A stretch of DNA of 64,000 nt, taken from assembly GCA_963732365.1 (NCBI GenBank), contig CAVSZC010000001.1:62001-126000 (forward strand), written 5' to 3'. Numbering within the stretch: the stretch's first letter is position 1; every line of letters begins with the position of its first letter. This document shows, one piece after another, positions 16,559 to 25,352 of the stretch. The DNA comes from SR-FBR-E99 sp963732365. Lineage in GTDB: Bacteria > Bacteroidota > Bacteroidia > Bacteroidales > VadinHA17. The notes beneath the pieces are model-generated. The model was not told the DNA's origin. It saw only the letters and a program-made list of their open reading frames with translations, and made no database searches. The position numbers were made by a program, and so were the translations under genes.

Positions 16559-17488
16559 CTACATCCATTTTTTTCGCCTGATAAGGAGGGCTCCTATGGT
16601 AGAGAGCAGCACTGACCCTCCCAGGATGAACCAGAAGGCGTTCCTGCTGCCCTCAAGCCTGTTGGGAACGTTCATCCCGTAAAAGCTTGCGATAAGGGTA
16701 GGTATCATAAGTATAATAGTAATAATGGTAAGGGACTTCATCACGATATTCAGATTATTTGAGATGACTGAGGCAAAGGCATCCATCATGCCGCTCTGGA
16801 TATCGCTGTATATCTTTGCCATCTCGATAGCCTGCCTGTTCTCGATGGCAGCCTCCTCCAACAGATCGGATGAGAACTCATATTCACGTATCCACTTTGA
16901 GTTCTTCAGCTTTATCATCATCATCTCGTTTGACCTGAGAGAAGTTGTAAAATATACCAGACACTTCTCCATTTTTAGCAGGCGGTGGAGCTCCTTGTTC
17001 CTGGTAGATTTCTCAAGGTCCTGTTCAATCATCGCGGTCTGGTTATTGATCTGCTTCAGGTACCGGTGATAAAACATGGTGGTTCGCAGGAAGAGGTGAA
17101 GGATGAGGTCAATTTTGTTCTCTATTGTAATCCCTTTCCCGCTGCGGCTGAAAAAGTCGTCCAGCACCTCGTTGTTCCTGTGACAGATGATAACGAGATT
17201 CTCTTTTGCCAGTACCAATCCAAGCGGTATTGTTGAGAATGGCAATCCGTTTGACTGATTCTGGTAGGGTATACGGTATATCATCAGCAGCATGTCGTCT
17301 TCGATCTCCATCCTAGATCGCTCGTCAACATCGAGAATATCCGCAAGGAAATCGTCAGGGATCTTGAGGGTTGATTTGAGTATCCCCAGCTCAGACGGAG
17401 TGGGGTCTGTGACGTTGACAATACAGTTTTTTTCAAAAGAGTTTAACGGAAGGAGCCCGTTGGGGATCATCTGCCAGTATGTAATCAT
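16559..17488 (-). CDS. corA: CorA-family magnesium transporter
   Basis: Pentameric Mg2+ (or Co2+) channel of the inner membrane. The 309-residue protein has the usual large cytoplasmic N-terminal domain, a long helical stalk region (about 120-245), and two transmembrane helices at the C-terminus (about 250-270 and 285-302). The first helix ends in the diagnostic YGMN motif, and the protein ends with the basic RRKKWM. The ATG at 17488 is preceded by AGGAGG at good spacing. The leader of about 110 nt contains three mutually exclusive pairing segments around this site. Confidence 0.95.
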   Translation of the reverse strand: MITYWQMIPNGLLPLNSFEKNCIVNVTDPTPSELGILKSTLKIPDDFLADILDVDERSRMEIEDDMLLMIYRIPYQNQSNGLPFSTIPLGLVLAKENLVIICHRNNEVLDDFFSRSGKGITIENKIDLILHLFLRTTMFYHRYLKQINNQTAMIEQDLEKSTRNKELHRLLKMEKCLVYFTTSLRSNEMMMIKLKNSKWIREYEFSSDLLEEAAIENRQAIEMAKIYSDIQSGMMDAFASVISNNLNIVMKSLTIITIILMIPTLIASFYGMNVPNRLEGSRNAFWFILGGSVLLSTIGALLIRRKKWM

Positions 17489-17545
17489 TCTAATACCTCC
17501 TTTTTTTGCTCCACGGAGGTACCTGTCGCCAATTTACCTCAGCAG
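17489..17545 (-). promoter_or_regulatory. corA leader with three-segment switch around the ribosome binding site
   Basis: Reading the mRNA 5' to 3': segment A GAGGTA (17540-17535), segment B TACCTCC (17521-17515), segment C GGAGGTA (17500-17494), which contains the Shine-Dalgarno. B pairs with C over 7 Watson-Crick bp, extendable by two G-U pairs, with a 14-nt loop, hiding the ribosome site. A pairs with the same B over 6 bp with a 13-nt loop, leaving C free. A third short pairing, CTC(C) of B with the GGAG in the B-C loop, is also possible. No M-box-like fold is recognisable to me. The seven A residues just before GGAGG are also notable. Confidence 0.5.
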
Positions 17546-17610
17546 AACGAATTTAAAATAACAGCTCGCGTGATAATCGTCCATATAAGACAATAGAATT
17601 GATATGTCTG

Positions 17611-17618
17611 CAAAAATA
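17611..17618 (-). promoter_or_regulatory. corA-trkH promoter, -7 box TATTTTTG
   Basis: TATTTTTG on the minus strand, 122 bases before the corA ATG. This gives the longest leader of any boxed gene here, which fits a regulatory leader. Confidence 0.55.
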
Positions 17619-17670
17619 TAACTTTTATGGTTACCCTTTCTCCCTGCAGAAAAAAATGTCGTAAAAAAAT

Positions 17671-17678
17671 TACCTTTG
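17671..17678 (+). promoter_or_regulatory. Promoter of the carboxynorspermidine genes, -7 box TACCTTTG
   Basis: TACCTTTG ends exactly 25 bases before the ATG at 17704. Confidence 0.6.
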
Positions 17679-17703
17679 TACGTAACCTGTTAAATAATAA
17701 GCG

Positions 17704-18900
17704 ATGGGAAGAGTTTTAGTCATAGGTGCCGGCGGTGTCGGTACGGTTGTGGTCAGCAAGATGGCATCCCTGCCTGATGTCTTCACTGATATCATGCTCG
17801 CCAGCAGGACAAAATCGAAGTGCGATGTCATTGCCGGCCGTATCGGAGGCAACAGGGTGCAGACGGCGCAGGTTGATGCTGATAATGTGCCTGAACTTGT
17901 GCAACTTATCAGGTCTTTCAAGCCTGATATCGTAGTCAATGTAGCCCTGCCGTATCAGGATCTGCATATAATGGATGCATGCCTTGAGACAGGTGTAGCA
18001 TATCTTGATACGGCTAACTATGAGCCCCCTGAGGAAGCCAGGTTTGAGTATTCATGGCAGTGGGCATATGAAGACCGTTACCGCAATGCAGGTCTCACAG
18101 CGATACTGGGCTGCGGCTTTGACCCCGGTGTAACGAGCATATTCACCGCCTACGCAGCAAAGCACCATTTCAAAGAGATACACTACCTTGACATCGTTGA
18201 CTGTAACGCAGGTGATCACGGCAAACCCTTTGCCACGAACTTCAACCCGGAGATCAACATCCGTGAAGTCACTCAGAAGGGTAAATACTGGGAAAACGGT
18301 GAATGGGTGGTTACTGAACCGCATGAAATACACAAACCGCTTACATATCCAGGCATAGGTCCAAAGGAATCATACGTCATCTACCATGAGGAGCTCGAAT
18401 CACTGGTAAAAAACTTTCCCACCATCAGGCGGGCACGGTTCTGGATGACGTTCGGCCAGGAGTATCTTACCCACCTGAGGGTGATACAGAACATAGGTAT
18501 GGCGCGCATAGACCCGATAATCTACAACGGAGTCGAGATAGTCCCGATTCAGTTCCTGAAGGCAGTGTTGCCAAGTCCGGGTGACCTGGGAGAGAACTAT
18601 AAGGGATGGACCTCTATCGGTTGCCGCATCAAAGGCATCTCAAAGGAGGGAAAGGAACGTACATACTACATATGGAACAACTGCAGCCATGAGGAGGCCT
18701 ACAGGGAGACCGGGACTCAGGGGGTAAGCTACACGACAGGCGTGCCGGCCGCCATCGGTGCAATGATGTATCTGAAAGGGCTGTGGAAAAAGCCGGGAGT
18801 ATGGAATGTCGAACAGTTTGACCCTGACCCCTTCATGGCTGAACTTAACAGGCTCGGACTGCCGTGGCATGAGCAATTCGACGCTGATCTGGAGGTCTGA
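17704..18900 (+). CDS. Carboxynorspermidine/carboxyspermidine dehydrogenase (saccharopine dehydrogenase family)
   Basis: NAD(P)H enzyme that condenses aspartate semialdehyde with diaminopropane or putrescine to make carboxynorspermidine or carboxyspermidine. A Rossmann loop GAGGVG lies at residues 8-13, and the 398 residues match the saccharopine-dehydrogenase-like family, with LGCGFDPGVTSIFTAYA in the middle. Saccharopine dehydrogenase itself is the alternative by family, but the next gene, one base on, is the matching decarboxylase, which settles the polyamine role. This is the aspartate-semialdehyde route used in place of SAM-decarboxylase/SpeE in many gut and marine bacteria. Confidence 0.92.
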   Translation: MGRVLVIGAGGVGTVVVSKMASLPDVFTDIMLASRTKSKCDVIAGRIGGNRVQTAQVDADNVPELVQLIRSFKPDIVVNVALPYQDLHIMDACLETGVAYLDTANYEPPEEARFEYSWQWAYEDRYRNAGLTAILGCGFDPGVTSIFTAYAAKHHFKEIHYLDIVDCNAGDHGKPFATNFNPEINIREVTQKGKYWENGEWVVTEPHEIHKPLTYPGIGPKESYVIYHEELESLVKNFPTIRRARFWMTFGQEYLTHLRVIQNIGMARIDPIIYNGVEIVPIQFLKAVLPSPGDLGENYKGWTSIGCRIKGISKEGKERTYYIWNNCSHEEAYRETGTQGVSYTTGVPAAIGAMMYLKGLWKKPGVWNVEQFDPDPFMAELNRLGLPWHEQFDADLEV

Positions 18901-18901
18901 G

Positions 18902-20038
18902 ATGATTGACTACTCCAGGGTCCCGTCGCCATGTTATGTGATGGACGAAGAACGCCTTCGCCTCAATCTTGAACTGATAAGACGAGTTTCGCGGGATTCC
19001 GGAGCTGAGATAATACTCGCTTTCAAGGGTTTTGCAATGTGGTCTGTATTCCCCATCGTACGAGAGTATGTTAGCGGTGCAGCGGCAAGCTCCATACATG
19101 AGGCACGGCTATGTTACGAAGAGATGGGTACAACAGCTCACACATATTCTCCCGCTTATCGGAGGGAGGAGTTTGGCACGATACTGCGGTACAGTTCTCA
19201 CATAACTTTCAACTCACTGGCTCAGTATGACAGGTATGCCTCTGTCCTCAGAAAAGAGGGCAGGAATATATCAGCAGGACTGAGGATCAATCCGGAGTAT
19301 TCTGAGATTGCGCATGGGCTCTATAACCCGTGCTCACCCGGCTCGAGGCTCGGCGTCACTGCCTCCGAGCTGGCCGGAGGTTTACCTGACGGGGTGGAGG
19401 GACTGCATTTTCACGTCCTCTTCGAGTCTGACTCATATACTCTTGAGAAAGTACTGCATGTCGTGGAGACTAAATTCGGCCACCTGTTTCCGAAGCTGAA
19501 GTGGCTGAACATGGGAGGGGGGCACCTTATGACCCGTAAGGGTTATGACACTGATCACCTGGTCAGTCTGTTACGCAGCTTCAGAGAGAGACACGGAATA
19601 CATATCATCCTTGAACCGGGCAGCGCTTTCGCATGGGAGACGGGCGAACTGGTTTCAACAGTTGAGGACGTCATTGTACGTGACGGCATAAAAACTGCCA
19701 TACTTGACGTCTCATTCACGGCCCACATGCCTGACTGCCTGGAGATGCCCTACAAACCTGTCATTATGGGTGCCTTCGAGCCGGCTGAAGGCAAGCCGAC
19801 ATACCGCATGGGTGGTAACTCGTGCCTCTCGGGTGACTTTATGGGCGACTGGTCGTTTCACCGTGAGCTTAATCCGGGCGACAGGATTGTCTTCTGGGAT
19901 ATGATCCACTATACCATGGTAAAAACGACAACCTTCAACGGTGTGCCTCATCCCTCGATAGGGCTATGGACAAAAGATCAGCAGTTCAGGCTGATACGCA
20001 AGTTCGGTTACAATGACTACAGGGACAGACTCTCCTAG
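18902..20038 (+). CDS. nspC: Carboxynorspermidine decarboxylase
   Basis: PLP fold-III decarboxylase removing CO2 from carboxy(nor)spermidine to give (nor)spermidine. The N-terminal PLP lysine is in LAFKGFAMWS near residue 43. HFHVLFES, the LNMGGGHLMTRKGYD phosphate loop, EPGSAFAWETG and the C-terminal NSCLSGDFMGDW with the catalytic cysteine are all present. The ATG at 18902 begins one base after the dehydrogenase stop; the frame opens earlier at 18806 but inside the previous gene. The 378-residue length is normal. Its TAG stop shares the palindrome CTAG with the stop of the convergent SDR gene. Confidence 0.94.
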   Translation: MIDYSRVPSPCYVMDEERLRLNLELIRRVSRDSGAEIILAFKGFAMWSVFPIVREYVSGAAASSIHEARLCYEEMGTTAHTYSPAYRREEFGTILRYSSHITFNSLAQYDRYASVLRKEGRNISAGLRINPEYSEIAHGLYNPCSPGSRLGVTASELAGGLPDGVEGLHFHVLFESDSYTLEKVLHVVETKFGHLFPKLKWLNMGGGHLMTRKGYDTDHLVSLLRSFRERHGIHIILEPGSAFAWETGELVSTVEDVIVRDGIKTAILDVSFTAHMPDCLEMPYKPVIMGAFEPAEGKPTYRMGGNSCLSGDFMGDWSFHRELNPGDRIVFWDMIHYTMVKTTTFNGVPHPSIGLWTKDQQFRLIRKFGYNDYRDRLS

Positions 20039-20751
20039 GGTCTGTTGATTGTCAGCTCGGTCACCATCATCTTCTTTGTGGTGAAGACTGCATGAGCAAT
20101 CTCTCCGGCAACATCCTGCGGATCCATAAAGTGCGATACATCCTTTCCTTTAGCCTCAGACCAGAAGGGAGTATTCATCCCTCCCGGGTAGACTGCCACC
20201 ACCCTGCGGTTCGTCCCTCTCAGTTCGGCACGCAGAGCCTCGGTGAACCCCCGGGCTCCCCACTTTGCGGCACAGTAAACGGTCTCGGTCGCCCTTCCGA
20301 TGAGGGCAGATGTTGACATAATGTTTACGATGGTTATGGCTTCTTCTTTCGGAGTGATGCCAAGGATGGCCGAGGTAAGGAGGATCATGCCTGTCAGGTT
20401 CGATCCCAGAATCTCCTCGACCCTCGGAGAACGGTTGCCGGAGGCATCTCCAAATAACCCTGTGCCTGCGTTATTAAACAGAAAGTCAACATGATATCCG
20501 TTCTCCTTAATGAATCCGCAGAGTATATCCACATCCTCCTGGTTCGTGATGTCGCAGCGGAAAGGTATTATTATGTCGGCCCCTGCACCTGATGTCAACT
20601 GTCCGGCGGCTTCGATCAGTTTGCCCTCATCCCTTCCTAAAATAATAGTATTCCTGCCGTGTTTCAGGGCTTCGGCAGCCAGCGCTTTTCCTAGGCCGCT
20701 GCCCCCGCCGGAGATTATTACATAACGGCTCTTATCTTTCTTTCTGGTCAT
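20035..20751 (-). CDS. Short-chain dehydrogenase/reductase
   Basis: Classical SDR: the cofactor loop SGGGSGLGKALA is at residues 14-25, NNAGTG follows near 92-97, and the catalytic YCAAK near 159-163. The Arg-rich turn GRDE after the second strand suggests NADP(H). The substrate is unknown. The C-terminal part (DVAGEIAHAVFTTKKMMVTELTINRP) resembles the YdfG/DltE-like group. It overlaps the nspC stop tail-to-tail, and mnmA lies upstream on the same strand. Confidence 0.9.
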   Translation of the reverse strand: MTRKKDKSRYVIISGGGSGLGKALAAEALKHGRNTIILGRDEGKLIEAAGQLTSGAGADIIIPFRCDITNQEDVDILCGFIKENGYHVDFLFNNAGTGLFGDASGNRSPRVEEILGSNLTGMILLTSAILGITPKEEAITIVNIMSTSALIGRATETVYCAAKWGARGFTEALRAELRGTNRRVVAVYPGGMNTPFWSEAKGKDVSHFMDPQDVAGEIAHAVFTTKKMMVTELTINRP

Positions 20752-20835
20752 AATGTAAAATTAGGGAAACTTTTAAATCTTTATTATCATCGCGCTTCTT
20801 ATACGCAAAAACTGATCCCTGAATCGTGCAGCCCG

Positions 20836-22035
20836 TCACCTGTCTATGACGCCTGACCCGAGAAGCTCCTCGCCGTCATACCATGCTGCAAACTGTCCGG
20901 GGGTGATACCCCGCTGAGGCTTGTCGAATATAATGTAGTAGCCTGCCTCACGGGCAAATATGCGTGCCCGCTGAAGAGGCTGCCTGTATCTTATTCTGAC
21001 AAGGTAATCACGGCATTCTCCGGCGTTCATCACCATGTCAGGCCTGATCCAGTGTATCTCCTGCGCTGTTACCAGAAGCCCCTTACGGTAAAGACCTGCA
21101 TGCTCCTGTCCTTCACCGACATAGACGATGTTGCTGTCAGTATCCGTGCCTATCACAAAGAGAGGCTCCCTGAAGCCGCCGATATTTAGTCCTTTGCGCT
21201 GACCTACGGTAAAGTAATGGGCGCCGCTGTGCTTCCCTACCGTCAGACCTTCTGACTGATCCATTTCATGAGGAGCAGTCATTATTCCGAGATCAGAAAG
21301 AGCCGAATCATTTTCAGGTAAGCCGTCAGGCCAGCTCCTGAACGGAGTCGTATCCTGAATGATGACCACTCTCCCTGTCTTTGCCTTTAGCTTCTGCTGC
21401 AGGAAGACCGGCAGATCGACCTTACCGACGAAACAGATGCCCTGTGAGTCCTTGCGGTCAGCTGTCGCCAGCCCGAGGTCAACAGCTATCTTCCTTACCT
21501 CAGGCTTGGTAAGGACGCCTACAGGGAAGATCACATTCTCAAGCTGTCTCTGGCTTACCTGGCAGAGAAAATAACTCTGGTCCTTATTGTGGTCAACGCC
21601 TGCAAGAAGTCTTGTAATCTTTTGACCTTCATTTTCAATCACTTCTGTCCGGCAATAGTGTCCGGTAGCAATAAGATCCGCCCCGTGTTTATGTGCCTCG
21701 TGGACGAAGGAGTCGAATTTAATTTCACGGTTGCAGAGGATATCAGGGTTTGGTGTACGTCCCCGCTCGTATTCGCTGAACATATAATCCACCACGCGGG
21801 TGCGGTAATCTGCACTGAGGTCTGCCGTTCTGAGTTTTATCTTAAGCTTGCGGGCGACCATCTCGGCAAAGGTTATATCCTCATCGAAGGGGCAGTTGCC
21901 TTTCAGCAGCCCCCGGTTGTCATGCCAGTTGATCATGAAGATACCTTCTACCTCATAGCCCTGTTCCTTAAGCAGCCATGCGGCAACGCTGGAGTCAACC
22001 CCTCCCGACAATCCGACGATAACCTTCTCCTTCAC
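20836..22035 (-). CDS. mnmA: tRNA-specific 2-thiouridylase
   Basis: Makes 2-thiouridine at U34 of tRNA-Lys, -Glu and -Gln. The PP-loop GLSGGVDSSVAAWLL is right at the N-terminus, followed by the D-x-x-C region FDEDITFAEMVARK, the active-site CNREIKF and DSQGICFVG cysteines, and a C-terminal RNA-binding barrel. The GTG at 22035 is chosen because it puts the PP-loop at residue 7 as in the family; an in-frame ATG at 22083 would add an unrelated 16 residues. A TACCTTTG box ends four bases before this GTG, so the message may have almost no leader. Confidence 0.94.
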   Translation of the reverse strand: MKEKVIVGLSGGVDSSVAAWLLKEQGYEVEGIFMINWHDNRGLLKGNCPFDEDITFAEMVARKLKIKLRTADLSADYRTRVVDYMFSEYERGRTPNPDILCNREIKFDSFVHEAHKHGADLIATGHYCRTEVIENEGQKITRLLAGVDHNKDQSYFLCQVSQRQLENVIFPVGVLTKPEVRKIAVDLGLATADRKDSQGICFVGKVDLPVFLQQKLKAKTGRVVIIQDTTPFRSWPDGLPENDSALSDLGIMTAPHEMDQSEGLTVGKHSGAHYFTVGQRKGLNIGGFREPLFVIGTDTDSNIVYVGEGQEHAGLYRKGLLVTAQEIHWIRPDMVMNAGECRDYLVRIRYRQPLQRARIFAREAGYYIIFDKPQRGITPGQFAAWYDGEELLGSGVIDR

Positions 22036-22039
22036 GCCG

Positions 22040-22047
22040 CAAAGGTA
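22040..22047 (-). promoter_or_regulatory. mnmA promoter, -7 box TACCTTTG, nearly at the start codon
   Basis: TACCTTTG on the minus strand lies only four bases before the GTG start of mnmA. If it is used, transcription would begin at or next to the start codon. Confidence 0.4.
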
Positions 22048-22124
22048 GCTCTTTGATCGAATATGTTGAAAACTCCTTCTCATACACCGTCAGCCGTGGC
22101 CATATTATTATTATTTTTCACCTT

Positions 22125-25100
22125 ATGAATAATCCGGGTAAATTACTGAGATACAGTGCATCGGCAGGGTCAGGAAAGACCCATGCCCTCTCGGGATTTT
22201 ATCTCTCCAGGGTGTTGCATGATCCAGGCTCATACCGGAGGATACTTGCAGTCACATTCACCAACAGTGCCGCAGCGGAGATGAAAGAGCGCATCCTTTC
22301 GAGACTGAACAGGCTGAGCTCCGATGATAATGTGGGTGAGAAGGCAAGAACGGAATTTGTCGCCTACCTGTGTGACCACTTCCCGGATCTTTATCCTGAT
22401 CCCCGTGAGGCGAGGCTGACGGTCAGGAAGAACGCCCCGGTTGCTCTCAGGAACATTCTGCAGGACTATTCCCGTTTTACTGTCAGCACTATTGATTCAT
22501 TCTTTCAGAGGGTGATACGTGCATTTGCCCGCGAGATAGATATACCGGCAGGCTATGAGATCGAGATCGAACATGATGCTCTCCTGTCCGATGCCGTGGA
22601 CGCATTGCTGGCAGAGGTGGCTACCGATGAAAGACTGAGAAGCTGGATCACCTCGTATGTCGCATCACGCCTTGATGACAACAGGGGATGGGATGTGCGT
22701 CGCGAAATCATGGAGGTCGCACAGCAGATATTCGGTGAAAACTTCAGGCAGCTCTCGCCGGACGACAGAAAAGCCATAGGTGACCATGATACTCTCAGGG
22801 AATATGCCTCGAAGGTCTACAGGATAAAGAGCGGGTTTGAGCGGGAGCTCAGGTCAATGGCTCTCAGGGGAAAAGAGATCTTTGAAAGCTGCGGACTGAC
22901 TGTGGATGATTTTCTGTCAAAGAACAAGGGAGGGGTGGGTGATATCCTGCGCAGGTATTCAGAGGGAGAGATCAAGCCTCCGGCGAGCACCTGGAAAAAG
23001 GCTGCCGTTGAGGGGCGATACACAGCAGCAGGTGCATCACCTCGGGTCGCAGGGGCGCTCAGTGAAGCGCTGAAAAAGGGTCTGGATGAGGCTGTAAAGG
23101 GTATCTCAGCCCTGTTTGAAGAGCGATATCCTGCCTATCTGTCAGCGGACGCGCTTGTCAAGACGATTCATGTAATGGGCATTCTGGGTGCCATTTCCGA
23201 AAAGGTGCGTGTACTGGCTCATGATGAAAACCTCTTCCTCCTTTCTGACTCGGGGGAGCTGATAAACAAGCTCATAGCTGATGATGACACTCCTTTTATC
23301 TACGAAAAAATTGGCACAGCATACGATCACTATATAATCGACGAATTCCAGGATACTTCGCTGATACAGTGGAAGAACTTCAGTCCTCTCATCAGCGAGA
23401 CTCTCTCGAGGGGAAAGGACAATCTTGTGGTGGGAGATGTCAAGCAGTCAATCTTCAGGTGGAGAAACAGTGACTGGAGGATACTCCATTCCGAAGTAAC
23501 CCGGGCATTTGACAGCGAGGCTGTGAAGACGATACATCTGAGTACCAACCACCGGAGCCGCAAAAACATCATCGGCTTCAACAACCTGATATTCGCTCCG
23601 GAAGTGCTGCCGGCAATATGTGATCTTAAGCTTGGCTATGACCAGATCAAAATCTGCGATATATACAGTGGCTCAGTGCAGGAGGGTACTGATGACAAGG
23701 CAGGCGGATTCATAAAGGTTACGCTTTACAGCAGGGATGAGGAGGAGAGCTGGAAGGAGAGGGTACTGGAGGATATTCCTTCGGTAATCGAGCAGCTTCA
23801 GGACCACGGGTACAGGGCCAATGATATTCTTTTCCTCTGCCGGAGGAACGAAGAGGGTAAGAGCATTATAAACCGGATACTGGAATACTCTGCGGCCCTG
23901 GCCCCGGGGAAGCGTGAGAAGTACACCTTCGAGGTGACCTCAGGAGAGTCGCTCTTTCTGGAACGTAATCCGGCTGTCAACCTGCTGCTATCCTGCCTTC
24001 GCTATCTTGTTGACCCTGAAAGCCGTCTCAACATGAGCCTGATGGTCAGGTCTTATGTGCTGGCAACAGGAGGGGAGGGCCAGTCTGCCTATGCGGGCGA
24101 CACTGCCGAGGGGGCCTCAGATCTCTTCACCGGTATGTGGCAGGCAGCATTGAATGAAGTGAGGAACGACTCGCTCTTCAGTGCCACCGAAAAACTGATC
24201 CGGCATTTCGGGCTGGGCGGTTACCAGGATAATGTGGCATATATCAGCTCGTTTCAGGATGTGATACTATGGTACGCCGGCCGGTACAGCTCTGATATCT
24301 CATCGTTTGTGGCATGGTGGGAGCGGGAGGGGCATAAAAAGACGCTCGCCCAGTCTGACCGCCAGGAGGCGATGCGGGTGATGACTATACATAAGGCCAA
24401 GGGGCTTCAGAGCAAGGTTGTTATAATACCCTTCGTGGCATGGGGTTTTTCGAAGCAGGGCTTTACCCGCCCGCTGCTTTGGGTGTCAGAGGTGCCGGAA
24501 GAGTTCGCCCCGATGCCTGTCGTGCTGCCTGAGCTCAGCAGCCGGCTGGAGGAATCACTCTTCGCCGTTCAGGCAAAAAGGGAGAAAGCCTCAGAGTGGC
24601 TCGATGGTGTCAACATGCTTTATGTAGCATTTACAAGAGCCGTCGATGCCCTCTATGTCATGGCTCCTGATATGGCACATTCGAAAGGGAGCGGCGGCAA
24701 CGCCGAGAGTCTGCTTAACGAAGCGCTGAAGAGACTTCCCGGTGAATATGTCTGGACGGAGACAGGCAATGCCAGGTCACTTGTCAGGGGCGAACTGCCT
24801 CCTTTGTCTGCCGTTGAAGAGAAGCCTGCAATAACAATGTCTTCCTACGTGGTCTCGGAACAACGGGGGACGATGAGACTGAGAACAGGGGGAGCACTGC
24901 CCCTCGACGAGATGAAGCTTACCGAGCCGGGCAACAGGGCCTACGGAATAATGATGCATGAACTGCTCAGTCGTGTCGTGACCACAGATGATATTGACAA
25001 GGCTGTCGGACACGTATGCGATACCGGACTGCTGCCACTGTCAAAGCGTGAATTCATTGCATCACGTGTAAGGACGATCCTCTCTAAAGAAGTTGTCAGA

Positions 25101-25352
25101 CAGTGGTTTGACGGCTCAATGCCCGTCAGGAATGAGGCTGCAATCATCCTTCCGTCGGGTGGTGCCCGGCGGCCTGACAGGGTGATGATAAAGGGTGAGA
25201 GGGTGATTGTTGTTGACTATAAATTCGGTGAACCGTCAGACCGGCATAAGCGGCAGGCCGCCGGTTACCGTGAGCTGCTGCAGCAGATGGGTTATGAAAA
25301 GGTCACTTCATGGCTCTGGTATGTCGAAAAAGATATTATCGAGGAAGCATGA
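22125..25352 (+). CDS. addA: AddA-type helicase-nuclease, UvrD family with C-terminal PD-(D/E)XK domain
   Basis: Large subunit of the AddAB double-strand-break repair complex. Superfamily 1 helicase motifs occur in order: Walker A SASAGSGKTHAL near residue 14, TFTNSAAAEMKERIL (Ia), IIDEFQDTSLIQW (II), GDVKQSIFRWR (III), NHRSRKNI (IV), MTIHKAKGLQSKVVIIP (V) and MLYVAFTRAVDALYV (VI). The C-terminal nuclease part has GIMMHELLSRV and RPDRV..VVDYKFGE. The ATG at 22125 places Walker A close to the N-terminus and avoids overlap with the divergent mnmA; 1075 residues. Its stop overlaps the next start as ATGA. addB lies two genes on. Confidence 0.93.
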   Translation: MNNPGKLLRYSASAGSGKTHALSGFYLSRVLHDPGSYRRILAVTFTNSAAAEMKERILSRLNRLSSDDNVGEKARTEFVAYLCDHFPDLYPDPREARLTVRKNAPVALRNILQDYSRFTVSTIDSFFQRVIRAFAREIDIPAGYEIEIEHDALLSDAVDALLAEVATDERLRSWITSYVASRLDDNRGWDVRREIMEVAQQIFGENFRQLSPDDRKAIGDHDTLREYASKVYRIKSGFERELRSMALRGKEIFESCGLTVDDFLSKNKGGVGDILRRYSEGEIKPPASTWKKAAVEGRYTAAGASPRVAGALSEALKKGLDEAVKGISALFEERYPAYLSADALVKTIHVMGILGAISEKVRVLAHDENLFLLSDSGELINKLIADDDTPFIYEKIGTAYDHYIIDEFQDTSLIQWKNFSPLISETLSRGKDNLVVGDVKQSIFRWRNSDWRILHSEVTRAFDSEAVKTIHLSTNHRSRKNIIGFNNLIFAPEVLPAICDLKLGYDQIKICDIYSGSVQEGTDDKAGGFIKVTLYSRDEEESWKERVLEDIPSVIEQLQDHGYRANDILFLCRRNEEGKSIINRILEYSAALAPGKREKYTFEVTSGESLFLERNPAVNLLLSCLRYLVDPESRLNMSLMVRSYVLATGGEGQSAYAGDTAEGASDLFTGMWQAALNEVRNDSLFSATEKLIRHFGLGGYQDNVAYISSFQDVILWYAGRYSSDISSFVAWWEREGHKKTLAQSDRQEAMRVMTIHKAKGLQSKVVIIPFVAWGFSKQGFTRPLLWVSEVPEEFAPMPVVLPELSSRLEESLFAVQAKREKASEWLDGVNMLYVAFTRAVDALYVMAPDMAHSKGSGGNAESLLNEALKRLPGEYVWTETGNARSLVRGELPPLSAVEEKPAITMSSYVVSEQRGTMRLRTGGALPLDEMKLTEPGNRAYGIMMHELLSRVVTTDDIDKAVGHVCDTGLLPLSKREFIASRVRTILSKEVVRQWFDGSMPVRNEAAIILPSGGARRPDRVMIKGERVIVVDYKFGEPSDRHKRQAAGYRELLQQMGYEKVTSWLWYVEKDIIEEA

